Of a stretch of 64,000 nucleotides of DNA, positions 12,601 to 24,177 are shown piece after piece. The notes below the pieces were generated by a model, which was given only the letters and a program-made list of their open reading frames with translations, was not told the origin of the DNA and did no database searches. This DNA comes from Talaromyces rugulosus (Eukaryota > Ascomycota > Eurotiomycetes > Eurotiales > Trichocomaceae), in contig NC_049563.1 in assembly GCF_013368755.1 (NCBI RefSeq), forward strand, positions 4,216,001-4,280,000. The letters run 5' to 3'. The position numbers were made by a program, and so were the translations under genes. Within the stretch, counting starts at the first letter, position 1. Each line of letters starts with the position of its first letter.

Positions 12601-15600
12601 CAAGTTGGAAGGCCAAAGCAGGTTCACTGTGACGAATGCTTTCGTCTTCGGCATAGATAGGTCCACGGAAAGTGAAGTATCCAGGGTAGGTGCCATCTTT
12701 GTGTCCACAAATGAAAGTGATGCGACGAATGTCTCTAGCCAAGAACTCTTCTTTGTGGTCGGAGACGACCTGATTGAATTGAGAAAAGAGCTCAGCATCA
12801 TCCAGATCCTCCACATCACGGATAGCGACAGTGCATACTCCGGAGAGCTCGCTGTCACTATCAGCACGGGGTGGCCTGCGTTTGTCGTTCAATTCAGCGG
12901 CAAGAAGGTTGGACTTCTTGGGCTTGGCATTTACGCGAGGGAAAACGTCAAGCGCTCGCGCCAGTTGCTCATCCACTTCTTCCAAGTATTGAACAGGGAT
13001 GATGACACCCTTACGTGGTATCTCGCCAGCCTCGGCGTTAACGACGTAGGACATGTCGCTGATAGAATTAATTCGCCTGAATGGGTTTGCGGTATCAGCG
13101 GTCGGTGTACCGGGAGTAGATGGATGAGAAGATGCAATCGGGAGGCCGAAATCTGCCTGTCCAAGCTTGCCCAGGGCAAAGTCCCAGGATATGAAAGGCA
13201 ATTCGCTATCAGCATGATACTGAATACCTTTCACGGTATAAGCACGGTAAGCACGGCGAATATACACTTCAAGAGCGGCGAGTGTAACCCAGTTGTCGGC
13301 GTGTGAAAAGAACAGAGGAAGAACGTCGAAAACGGTGAATTTGGAGTCGACCACCTCTTTGAGGATCCCGAAATCGGGCTCTCGGTGATCCCAGCCGGCT
13401 TCACCATAGCGAGATTCGACCACGGAAGAGCGGAGAATGTGTTCCATTTGTGTGGCTCTCTCTTCGAGAGATGGCAAAGCAGCTTGGATGAGGAGTTCAC
13501 GAGCCTTAAGAGTGACCTTGGCGGCAGCTCGGGATTCCAGCTCCGTCAACTTACGCAAGATAGGCTTCAAGTACTTTCCAACATTACCAGCTTGAGGCTG
13601 GTTGGGACGATACAACTCCAGAATAGCAAGGACCAGGTTATTCTTGGAACCAACCTTGGCGTGGGACAGAACCGTCTGGATGACGACTTGGATGTCATCC
13701 CTGTTCTCATCACGCAATTTCAAGATGACTTCTTCATCACGAGTGTTGCGTCCGGTGAATCTACTTTCAACGTCGTAGTATTGTTCCAAGAGAGCGATGA
13801 AGACCTCGTATTCGTGAACTTTCAGGCCGTCTTTGTAGAGATCAATGACGTGGATGAGCGGGCTCAACGTAGTCTTAAGAATCTCCGCGTCACCAGGGTT
13901 GACATTGTCCTCGATAAATTTAACCAGCGTCTTTTGAAGTGATTTGGCAGGGAACTCAGTTTGACGCGATCTAGCACGATCCACAACTTGCGAAAGCTGA
14001 CTTCCCAACTTTCCTGGCATACGAGAATGAAGAGCAGCAAACTGGGCATTCCACTCGCCGTATGGAAGTTCAGGGTTTTGTAGCACGGTGATCAATTCTT
14101 TCAAAGTCGCTTTCATGAGGAATTGGTTGTCATAACCCTTGAGAATGTTCTCCAGGATGCTGCGGAGAAGCATGAATTTTTGCGGGGGCTTGTTGCCGAC
14201 GATCTGAGGAGGGCCCATATCAGGAAGCTGTTCAGTAAAGGGCTGAGCATGTTTGACACGAGATGGGTCGTCCAAAGCTAAGATACCAAGGATATCACCA
14301 GCTTCAAGGGTGGCACCAGGCTGCTTGATGAACTGCACGGTACCGTCCTCTTGGGCAATCAAGGGCATGTACATTTTCATAACCTCAACTTCGGCAAAGG
14401 CCTGGCCAGCCTTGACGTGGTCGCCATTCTCGAGGTTGAACTTGACCAATTTTCCGGGACTGGGAGTACGTAGTTGGGTTGGATCATTTTCTTGCTCCAG
14501 CAGACAGGTCTTGCCATCGACGCTCAGGCGCGTAGCAGCGGCTTCTTCCTTCCAATACACGTTGTGGCTTCGGCCATTCATCAGGACAAGCAAGCCGCCA
14601 TCTGCCAAAGCACGGACGCCTACAGAGCACTTCGAACCGTTGATGAAGAGGTGGTAGCTATCCGAGCTAGCTCGAGTGGCGGTAAACTTATACCGAGCTC
14701 CCTCGTAGATAAAATCGACTGGGAAGACGGTTTTGAGAACTTCCTTGGACGGGACTTGTCCTCTTTCCAGGTTAAAGCGATACTCGGAAATACATTCTTC
14801 GCTGGCCAAATGGGCTCTGGTCACGGCACCACAAATGATAGCAACGGTGTGATCAGGACGCTCAGCAGTAAGCTTGTTCGAAATGAGTTGATCAAGCCAG
14901 CCTGTGGTGATCGTGTTGTCTTCGAAAGCGGGGGTTTCGAGCAGTTTGATCAAATACTCGACAGTAGTACGGAAATCACCACGAATGCTAAGTTCCTTCA
15001 AGGCCACAACCATGTGTTTCCGGGAAGCAGTGCGATTCTCGCCGTATGCAAAAATGTGACCGAACTGACTATCAGAGAAACTGTGAATACCACCAGCGGT
15101 ACCGACAGAGAAGTAACCCCAAACATTGGAAGAACTGCGGAAGTTGAGCTCGTGCATTGTTCCGCTGGATGGCTTGAAACCCTCGCCAGGATCTTCAGAG
15201 GTAATACGGCAGGCAGTACAGTGGCCCTTGGACTGGGGGCGACGCTGGGCTTTGACGCTGTCTTCGTTGGAAAAGTTGAAGTCGATGGGAGATGAAGTAT
15301 GGGGGTCGACACCGTACAAGAGACGGATATCACGAATGCGATGCAGAGGGATACCCATGGCAATTTGAAGCTGGGCAGCTGGCAGATTGACACCCGTGAC
15401 CATTTCCGTGGTAGGGTGCTCGACCTGGAGACGCGGGTTGAGCTCCAAAAAGTAGAACTTGTCGTCGGCATGCGAGTACAGGTACTCGACGGTACCGGCC
15501 GACACGTAACCGACCAGTTTACCCAAGCTGACAGCAGCACGCTCCATAGCCTGGAAAGTTATAGGTTTGGCAATGGTGGCTGGAGCCTCTTCGATAATCT

Positions 15601-16492
15601 TTTGATGCCGTCTTTGCACGGAGCAATCACGACCGAACAGTGAAATGTTGTTTCCATACTGATCGGCCAACAATTGGACTTCCAAGTGTCTGGCATTGCC
15701 TGCCAACTTCATGATGAAAATAGGTGATCCAGGGATTTCGCTGGCGGCAGCATTGTACAAACTGGTGAACTCTTCTTCGTTCTCAACCTTTCGAATACCT
15801 TTACCACCACCGCCTTCAGAAGCCTTAACCATGACAGGGAAACCGATCTTGCGCGCAGCCTCCAGACCCTCCTCGGGAGAATGTGTGCAGCCCTTGTTAT
15901 AAATGTGGTCTTCTACCGTCACAATGCCGTTCTTGTCCACCTTGACCTCGTCAACACCAGTACCCGACCAGGGAATACAAGGCACTTGGGCGTGTTGGGC
16001 GACAATTGTTGAGGAAATTTTGTCACCGAGAGAGCGCATGGCGGAGCCCGGAGGACCGATGAAAATGATTTTTTTGGGAGATGCAGCCAAAGCCTCAGGA
16101 AGCTTTGGGTTTTCCGAAGCGTGACCCCTAGTTACACCATATTAGCAAGAGTGGCGCGAACAGCTAGATCAGAATATATTTGAAAAAGTCATACCATCCG
16201 GCCCAAACGGCATGGACGTCCATTCGTTCGGCAATGTCAACAATCAACTCAACGTTTGCATAATTGTTGTTGTTGGTTCCTCCCGGCACCTCGACATATT
16301 GATCAGCCATGCGAATGTAGTCGGCATTGGCTGTTAAATCTTCGGGAGTGGCCATGACAGTGAACTGAATGGCCCGTTCATTGCCGAATACTTCGTAAGC
16401 CCATTTTCGCACCGATCTGATCTCCTTGACGGCGGCGATACCGTTGTTGGCAATAAGAACCTATTGGCAAAGCAACGCCGGTTAGCAACTTC

Positions 16493-16523
<31 letters not shown>

Positions 16524-16712
16524 TATAGACTAGGTACATACGGATGTGATAACAGAGTGACCATCGTGGGTGGCCACAAAGTCCTTGACTTTGCTCGGGG
16601 GGGCAAGATCTAAACGATTCCCTCCGATGAAGTGTGAAGGGATGTTGTGATTCTTGGCAGAGAACGAGCTGCGCTGGCTGTGAGCCTTTTTAACTCCGTT
16701 GGTAGCAGACAT
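9630..16712 (-). CDS. acc1: Acetyl-CoA carboxylase, multidomain eukaryotic type
   Basis: Makes malonyl-CoA from acetyl-CoA, bicarbonate and ATP, the committed step of fatty acid synthesis and the supplier of polyketide precursors; cytosolic. Exons in transcript order are 16712-16542, 16460-16195, 16127-10463 and 10406-9630, giving 2,292 residues, the expected fungal length. All joins are in frame with GT-AG borders; for example [21 protein letters not shown] and [17 protein letters not shown]. The order is biotin carboxylase with the ATP-grasp glycine loop [11 protein letters not shown], the biotinyl domain with EVMKMYMP (K730 is the biotin-accepting lysine, close to yeast K735), a long central region, then the carboxyltransferase halves ending near residue 2292. 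Intron 1 contains a (CT)n tract on the coding strand. It is essential in most fungi. The 3.3 kb upstream is gene-free. Confidence 0.98.
16493..16517. repeat. (AG)n microsatellite in acc1 intron 1
   Basis: About 25 bp of uninterrupted AG dinucleotides on the + strand, which is a CT tract on the coding strand. It sits about 30 bases from the 5' splice site of the first acc1 intron (16461-16541). It may serve as a polypyrimidine element, but its position far from the 3' splice site makes a simple length-variable repeat just as likely. Confidence 0.9.
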
Positions 16713-19700
16713 AGTATTGTAGGTGATGTGAGCCTCCTATGCACCGAAATGCAATAACCGAGGATGTAGAAGTGGTGATTGTAGTTATAAGAGAAGGCCG
16801 TGGCCGAATTGGAAGCTGGCTTCCAATTTTGCTTGACGTATATAACCCCGATGCAAAGCTGAGTGTTGGGGCCAAAAAATCGCTGACAGGGAGGCGCACA
16901 GCGTTCAAATGACAGCGCTCAGAGGACTGTGAGTTCTTTTCCCCAGGTCAGCACAAACGAAAACAAGTCCGATAAATTGACAGTCTGCCACGGTGGTCTC
17001 CGACAAAGTGAAGGTAGAGCGAATTATGCCGATGACACGGCAGCTTATCGGGGAGATAGGATACACACCTGGCGCTGGTTAAGATTATTAGAATTAGGTT
17101 CAAGCTGTACAATGCAATAGAAGAACAAGGGACAGAAGCGAAGTGAAGAGATGAGTAGTAGGAAGGGACACTGGGTCTTCAGACTGTGGGAGCAGAGGAA
17201 GAGAGAGAAGTAAGAGCGGTGGAAATAGTGGAGGGGGGAAATAGACGGGATTGCTATGGAGGCAAGAGCACAACTGGCCGACCGATTGGGGATAGCGTGG
17301 AGCCGCCGCTGCAGTGATTGGTGTTACCCAGCCAGATGCGGTTGCAGCAACAAGCTAACCAGATGGATCAATATTATTCTTACGATTAGGGACAGCCCAA
17401 GAAAAAAAAAAAAAAAAAAAAAACAGATCCCGCCAGGTTCGAACGCGGGCCCACTATGCTCCACTCTGGCTGGCCCGACTGGGCAACAACTCCCTAAAAG
17501 AGCGAAAAAGTGGCCGTAGTTACTGGCCCAAAACGGCCTAGCGCAAAGCGGCAGCCGAGCAGGGCTCCCCAACTGTTGACGACGTTCTCGGCACATTCTT
17601 TTTTTCTGACGTCCCCGAGTTCCCAACTGCTTCTGGGCCCTGTTGGGGAGGCCTACCACTTTCGGCCTTGACACCTTGGTGTGTCCGTTTCTGTTCAACA
17701 AAATGCTAGATGCTGGTCCGTCCACTTGGAATTGTCTGTAAGCGGATACGCTCCTCCTGTCAGCGTGACTTTTGCTAACTGGTTGGGACGTACGGAGTAG
17801 TGCAGAAAAACTTGCTCGGTGTTACAAAAAACGTCGCACGCATGGGTTATTGTTACTACTATTACAGAGGTTGGTCGTTGTACTCGTCGATTGATTCACT
17901 GCAGAACACAGACAACATACTCCATCTAGCTAGGCTCGTCCCGCCAGCCGATGCCTGATTGGGACCGCCCCTTGCAGTGACTGGTGGACCGTCCCAACCG
18001 GCCCTACGGAGACCGAGATCAATAGTAGACTTGGCGAAGATGGATGATGGGCCAGTGATGATGCGAGCCTCTCTCGAGGGTTGCTTCATGATAACAACAG
18101 GACCGTGACAAGAAAACGGATCCTGATCGCGGACGTCGTCGCCGGGTTTGTTTCCGTTCATCGTTCTATATACTTGTCCGAAAACAATCGTCCGATGTAT
18201 ACTTCCCTAATACTTACAGGCCGGCAAACCACGCAACAGACGAATTTACGGATTTGTTCATCCCCGACTAAGATTATCTATCTGACAAGGACACCTTGTC
18301 ATCTTCACTACCAATCCTACCATTAATATATTCGTGCCTAACCGCTGGGCGGCACGGCTAACTAGTATAAGTACAGCCAGCCCACAGGTACGGATACATC
18401 GGGTCAAATACAAATGCGACGACATGGTGGCACGCACCATCACCCTATCTCCCTTTTATTTTTTTTGGCATAGGAGAGAGAACAAAATTAGCCTTATCGA
18501 TAAACCATCTCGGTCCGACTCGGTCGGCATAGACGATCAATTTCGTCTCGCATCTAAACAGCATCCACTCCGGGCACGGCTCTGCCGGTTGCGAACATGC
18601 GAGATGTAACATTCCGGGTATACTACTACATACGTACTATACCACACCACCCTCATCGAGTGGAAATGCTCGCGGCCGAGACTAGTGGAATTGAGGGTCC
18701 AAATGACGGAAGACTATAATAATGATCTGCAGGCTTGCATAGCGTAGAATTTTCCGTGCGATAGTGGTGTCATTTAAATTGATATCAATCTGTCAATGTT
18801 ACTTTGAATAATAATATAACAAGGGGTTATATGAAGTTGAAAAATTGCCAATATGCCGCGTGAATCAATCCGGCCTAGGCGGAGTACCACATGCGAGATC
18901 TCCCTCATGTATCTCTCGCATGGGAGAAGAACCGGGTGGATTCGGGAGCTCGATCAATTAGAATTAAGTAATATTATTATTACTATTACTATTGTACCGA
19001 GTTCAAGATGAACAAATGATATTATTGTTTATTAGTATGGTTGATATCTTTGATACGTACTACTAAACTTTATCGTGTAAGCGCTAATCTCGGACATTAC
19101 GAAGTTGAGCTCGTATTTCTGGAAGATCAACAATATCGCATTTTAGCCAGGCCATTTTATGTCACCACTGATAATACAAATATTTCGATAACCCAATATT
19201 CAATAAAAAAATTCCTGATATCAATCTTTAGACGTCATGAACCCCTTTCTTTCTTTTTTTTAAGTTTCCTGACACAAGAAGAGTCCAGCTGGCCCGGTAG
19301 TTTGTTATTATCGGCCCCGGCCCGTGCTAAATAATATTATTATCCCGATCGACTACGTATTTACACTCCGGAGTCCGTAAAACGGAGTTTTTTTTGAATA
19401 ATGATTTATCGCATCTGACAAAAATGCTGACTGTGTCTGGGATCCCGGACTCGTGTATCCGTTCCAATAGCACGGCATTTTTCGTCTACTTAACCAATCA
19501 ACCAACAATCGTCAATCAGCAAAGCTAATCTAGATATTAACGAGTATAATCGCAGACGGTGTATAGCATTCGGGTATTGTCTAAGCAGTCCAACTAATTA
19601 CAGGATTCAAAAAAAAAAAAAAAAACAAAAAAAGGTAGGTCACAATAATAAAAGAAAATTCAGCTGTGTACAGCAATGGGACGTCGACAAAATCGATCGA

Positions 19701-20019
19701 CAAATAACTTCTCAACTCGAAAGTAAAGAAGATGGCGAAATGTGCATAATACCATATAATGGTAAACCAAAGAAAAAAAGGGAGACAAAAAAAGACAAAG
19801 CAGGCGCCTTTGTCCACCGTGACAAATTCGCCTATACGCCATGCAATGAATGAAAAATCCCCAGGTCATCAACGAGAAATCCCTTTCTCGCGGTAGCAAA
19901 TAAAATAAAAACCAGCACATATCGATCCAAAGGCCGAATTACATAGAATTTTGTGTGTAGCAAAGCATATGAAAACAAAAAAAAAAGGGAAAGATAGAGA
20001 GATATAACAATATGTCATA
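16713..20019. other. Long gene-free interval between acc1 and nudE
   Basis: About 3.3 kb with only short, unconvincing ORFs. The acc1 side holds its promoter and leader, including an ATTGG (CCAAT on the coding strand) at about 17315 and purine-rich sequence at 17190-17250. A poly(A) run lies at 17402-17423, beside the tRNA-like relic described separately. From about 18600 the sequence becomes AT-rich with short runs of ATT repeats (18965-18990) and an A-run at 19608-19632. The right end is the nudE 3' untranslated region. No gene is supported. Confidence 0.5.
17424..17500 (-). ncRNA. tRNA-like relic with Pol III-like boxes and a T-run terminator
   Basis: On the minus strand, TTGCCCAGTCGG (17486-17475) differs at one position from the Pol III A-box consensus. 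GTTCGAACC, resembling a B box, follows about 45 bases later (near 17443-17435). A run of more than 20 T begins about 12 bases beyond it. Spacing and terminator match a tRNA gene. However, the T-arm around TTCGAAC does not pair as a 5 bp stem and the ends do not form an acceptor stem. I read it as a tRNA pseudogene or the tRNA-derived head of a SINE, not a working tRNA. Confidence 0.3.
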
Positions 20020-21835
20020 TCAAAACGTCTCTCCAAGGTCGCTTGGTTTCCTTCTAGGCCCTTGGCTCGATCTGAAATCAAGTTTCTTGATTTCGCCCGC
20101 CGCGTTGGTTCGTCGGGACCCCGGGATACCGCCGTATCCAATACTTCCGCTAGGTCGTTTTTTCAGGCCACCGGGACCAGGGATAGACGACCGAAAGGCA
20201 GCATCGCTGTCAAATGTACTACCTCGGCGAGGTGTTGGAGTAGTGATGTCGCTATCTTCTTCTATAAACGTCATGCTCTTGGCTGGGCCATGGCTTTGAG
20301 AATATGAGCTCAACGATGACCGTGGTCGACGACTTTCCGTCGTGGGATTGGTTGAGTAGTGTCCAAGAGGAGTCCGTGCCCGGTTTAGGCTTTGTCTACT
20401 TTCGGGTCGAGACACCGGGATCGAGCTTCCAAAGTTGCCTGTCCCGATCGAGTTGCGGCTCGAGTAACTGGTCCGGCTACTTGGTCGGCTATCAACCGAC
20501 CGTCCAAAAGACTGTCGGCTATGGGGGATGAAGGAAGACGAAGTTGTATTGTCGCCATCCAAGGCGGAGGAGCCGACACTGCTGGTGCTTGTTCGTTTGC
20601 GAGAGCTCTTGCGCACTGTAACCGATGATGGTATTGAGCTCTGGCCTAATGCCGACGGCGTGCGAGGCGATGCACCGTTTGGAGTTTCTGATGGAGCTGG
20701 AAGTCTCGAACGGGCAGAGTGAACGCGCTGCTCGAGCTTTTGCATCTTTCCAATAAGTCCCCGAATTTGATACAGCGAACCCGATCGAGGAATGCCAGAT
20801 TGAGAAGAGCTGAGTCGCGGTGCACTGCGGAGATTTGTCATGGATGGAGTAGAAAGACCATTGGCGTAAGGAATGGAAGGAGTCCGAGTATGTCTACCAT
20901 AGTTTGGACGAGACACACTACTCGAAATGGACATACGTGCGCGGGAAGCGCCGCCTTCGGTACCTGGCTTGCGAACTCCAACCGAAGATTCTGAAGCGGT
21001 AGGCGATGGAGGGGTCAAGGCCTCAGAAGTGGCCGACGAAACAGATTTGGCAGGAGGCGTTGTCATTGTTGGCGAAGAGGAAGTCGTTACTGGCGAATGT
21101 TGAGTGCCTTCGCTGTTCTGTGTGTTGGCAACAGATGACGAACTCAAATAGGCAGGCTTGCGGCGCTGGCTAAGCTCGCTCTCGGCTTTGCGCAGTTTGT
21201 TATTGACAATATCTGCCTCGATCTTCATGTCTGACAGTTCATCTCGCAGACGCTGGACGTCGATGCGCAGTCCTTCTCTTTCTTGTTCTCCATTCTTTAC
21301 CTCTTCATCTAAGAGGACCCCGCGCTCAATAGCAACGTTGTATTTAGATTCCAGGTCCTCCAGGGACGAGGTCGTATTCCGAGCCTGACGTTCATAATCA
21401 TCATTGGCCACTTCAATATCTCGAAGCTTGAGCTGCAAGGAACGGTTATTTTCCCGTAGAGTAGTGACCTCTTTTTGTAAAGTGTTTTGCGCCGAGTTCG
21501 CTTCGGTTTTTGCTTGCTTGTACTTGGCCTGGTTCGCAGAAGTGTATCAGTAAAGCGCGTGAGCTAAAACTAGGCAGAAATGTCAATCCTACCTTCCATT
21601 CATCGACTTCGTATCTCAAGCTCTCCGACTTTTCCTTCAGGTGCCGTTCCCGTTTCTCAGATGCTTCAATGTCCTTTTCCAACTCCGCTTCCAGTTCCCG
21701 GCTAGAGGTTTGAAAATCGGCGAGTTCGACTTCCAATTGCTCATACTGCGATTTATAGTATGAGAGCTCCTCTTCCATCGAGCTGCTAGCCTTGGTCGCA
21801 GAGGGCGTGGTGTTGGGATCATCGGCGGCCGGCAT
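20020..21835 (-). CDS. nudE: NudE/Nde1-type nuclear distribution protein
   Basis: Exons 21835-21593 and 21528-20020 give 583 residues. The 64 bp intron joins ...RYEVDEWK to [10 protein letters not shown], in frame. Residues about 15-190 are a long heptad coiled coil ([19 protein letters not shown] onward), the part that binds LIS1/NudF and dynein in this family. The remainder is Ser/Thr/Pro/Arg-rich and probably disordered, with many likely phosphorylation sites and a conserved short C-terminal segment around residue 540. NudE assists NudF and dynein at microtubule plus ends and is needed for nuclear migration along hyphae. The length is typical of filamentous ascomycete NudE. It is divergent from the dCTP deaminase-like gene, separated by about 1 kb. 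Confidence 0.92.
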
Positions 21836-22843
21836 TGTTCAGCGCGCGGCAGCGGGGGAATATCGGTCTAGATAAGGAGGTGGTATTGGCACATTCAAAT
21901 CAGATGTCTTTCGTCTGATTGCACCGGTCGTGGGTTGACCGGCGACTTCGGTCGCGCTGCACTGTTGTGCTATTTGCTTGTCGTTGTGGTGCGGTTGTGG
22001 TTGTCGCTATTCGTTGCTAAGGCGTTGCTCCCCCCGCTCTCCTGGATCGATATCGGGCAGTCGACCTCGAGGTTGGGGCCGTCGGGTCGTAGAGTCGAAG
22101 CCGGGGCAGTCAGCCCGATCGCGCGAAAAATACTTACCTGTTAATATGACTGCTGTATCCCCGCGCTGGGGGAGGCGGAGGGGATATCAAGAGGCTGCTG
22201 GGTCGTGGTTGTTGCTGTGATGCTGCATTCGGGAGGATGATGTTTTGGTGTCAACACAGACTCACCGCCAAGGTTGGTCGTCCCGTGATTCGGCTTGTTG
22301 ATGGCTGACTAGGCCTTAGTGCGACACTTGCGCGGCACTAGGGACTACATCCACCTGAGCCTGTCATTTAGTTATGTTTTATGTTTGGTTATTCTATGTA
22401 TGAAATTAAAACCAAAATTAAAAAAAAACTGCCATATCTTATAGAGTTAAGAGAGCCAAACTTAACATCTAAAAATAAACTAAGATGCGCCGATTGGCTA
22501 AGAATCAGTACAAAAGTTCCTGTTCTAGGCTTAGCGCGTGTCGGAAGAACTATGTTCCGTTTCCATGTTGATACCAGTTGACAGTATTATTATTTCCTTT
22601 GTTTTTAATTTGTATTTAGTTTCTCGTAATTACTATGTATATGATCATTGTAATTTTCAATGCATTTGATATCTACTCAACTTTATAACGGCGAGTCCTA
22701 AATGACATTCAAGACACATCACGGCATAGCGGATGAGAATTAGGCGATATAAACAGGGACAAAGTATGTTTTCCTTTGTATAATATCATCATCCTACGCA
22801 TGTTGCTCCATTTAATACCCCAGAAACACGAACAGACTACATC
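21836..22843. other. Divergent promoter region between nudE and the DCD/dUTPase-like gene
   Basis: About 1.0 kb between two start codons. The nudE side (21840-22350) is GC-rich; the other side (22380-22760) is AT-rich. A TATA-like GATATAAAC occurs at about 22744-22752, roughly 95 bp before the ATG at 22844. Short ORFs present on the + strand are not convincing. Confidence 0.45.
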
Positions 22844-23371
22844 ATGATTCTCAGCGGACGCGAAATCGTCACGCGCCAGTTGGTGCGAAACCTGCTACAT
22901 GTTGCCCAGCAGCAACAGCCATGCGGTGTCGACCTTACCCTCTGCCGAGTATCTCAATGGACATCAGCAGCAACGATAGACTTTGATAACACTAAGCGCC
23001 AGGCGGCCAAAACTCGCGGCTTGCCTTTCGACGACAACACCGGCAACACCAACCAAAAAATCACATTACAACCAGGGGCCTACTTGGTCGATTTTAACGA
23101 AAGCGTTCAAATTCCACGAAACTGCATGGCAAGCGTTTTCCCTAGATCGTCCCTGTGGCGTTCCGGTGTAGGGATCAGTGCTGGTGTGGTCGATGCCGGA
23201 TATCAAGGCGCTATGGGGGCTCTCATGGAGGTGAAGAATCCCAACGGAGTTGTTCTGTACAAAAATAGCAAGCTCGCACAGGTTGTGTTTGAACAAATGG
23301 GGGAAACGGTCGAGGGATATAATGGGGTTTATCAGTCCTCGACAAGCAGCATTGGACGTGATGGGAAATAG
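22844..23371 (+). CDS. dCTP deaminase / dUTPase superfamily protein (DCD-like)
   Basis: A single exon of 175 residues starting at ATG 22844. The N-terminus MILSGREI is characteristic of the prokaryotic-style dCTP deaminase branch. Further superfamily motifs follow in order: PRSSLWRSG (nucleotide and metal binding, RSSL type), AGVVDAGYQG (motif 3) and KLAQVVFEQM, then a C-terminal YQSSTSSIGRDGK that may close over the active site. Members either deaminate dCTP to dUTP or hydrolyse dUTP to dUMP, keeping uracil out of DNA. The GVVDAGYQG loop carries Asp where dUTPases carry it, so dUTPase activity is possible; sequence alone does not settle this. It is intronless amid intron-bearing neighbours. 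Confidence 0.85.
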   Translation: MILSGREIVTRQLVRNLLHVAQQQQPCGVDLTLCRVSQWTSAATIDFDNTKRQAAKTRGLPFDDNTGNTNQKITLQPGAYLVDFNESVQIPRNCMASVFPRSSLWRSGVGISAGVVDAGYQGAMGALMEVKNPNGVVLYKNSKLAQVVFEQMGETVEGYNGVYQSSTSSIGRDGK

Positions 23372-24177
23372 ATATCAGTTTCCAAATGTTGTTATATCTC
23401 TAGATGTCCTAGATGTTGTACATGTATATATAATTGGACCCACTGTATAAAAATATGCAAGGACATGTAAGAACTTTCCTGTTCAGTCTAGGGATCAAAA
23501 ATCAAAATCATATTTGCATTTCCACAGCCATACAATGGAATATTTTTTTACAAAATAAAGACTTGCGTAAATAACATGCATACTATGGACCGGTGATTAA
23601 AGTCAGTAATGACCAGAACAAATGATGCCGTTTTCCTGAATGCCGACGCTACTCCCAAACAAGACTAGCGCGCCCTCCACTCGATGCACCCCCGAATCCC
23701 CGATAATTATTGTTGACGCTTGGCTCCGCCCGCCGCTGGTCACAGGTCAACAAGAGCGAACCCTCGGAATCTTGGTGGAAAAAGGCCCAAAAAAAAATAA
23801 GGGAGACAACGCGCGCATTGCTAGTGATCATCACGGAGATCTTGTCTCCAGTTTAGCCCTGCTATCTGCTCCTTCGGGTAAGTGCCTGGTCCTCCGTCCT
23901 GCTGCTGAGCTTGTCGTGGGTGTATCGCGGTCGCCGCGTCATGTGTCAAAACGGTCCACTATGTCCACGCACAACCGTCACCTAAATGACACCGCCGTTG
24001 CTTCCACGCACTTCGCTCGCGACTTGACTTGCCGTTTCTGGTTATTTGAGCATATATTGTTTTCGCTATGAATTTCAAGAGATGAAATATCCCCCGGATA
24101 GGCTGCGGGCTGACTGATAATCATATGTCTTATCTCACCAGTGGCAACAACCGTCAACAACATCAAGCCTGGGCAAA
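23372..24177. other. Intergenic region upstream of the FAR1-isochorismatase gene
   Basis: About 0.8 kb. The left part is the AT-rich 3' untranslated region of the DCD-like gene (to about 23620). The right part is GC-richer promoter and leader sequence. A 143-codon ORF (23640-24071) begins with ATG but shows no recognisable domain or compositional support, so it is not called. Confidence 0.45.

Noticed and set aside
12041..13306. A 421-codon open frame on the + strand
   Set aside because: It lies entirely antisense to the conserved central part of acc1 and has no recognisable domain. Long antisense frames are a by-product of codon bias in this gene. Similar frames at 10514-11338, 11396-12028 and 14474-15295 were rejected for the same reason.
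23640..24071. A 143-codon open frame starting with ATG upstream of the FAR1-isochorismatase gene
   Set aside because: No domain, no splice support and biased towards Ser/Arg/Leu as expected from random GC-rich sequence; it occupies what should be a promoter region.
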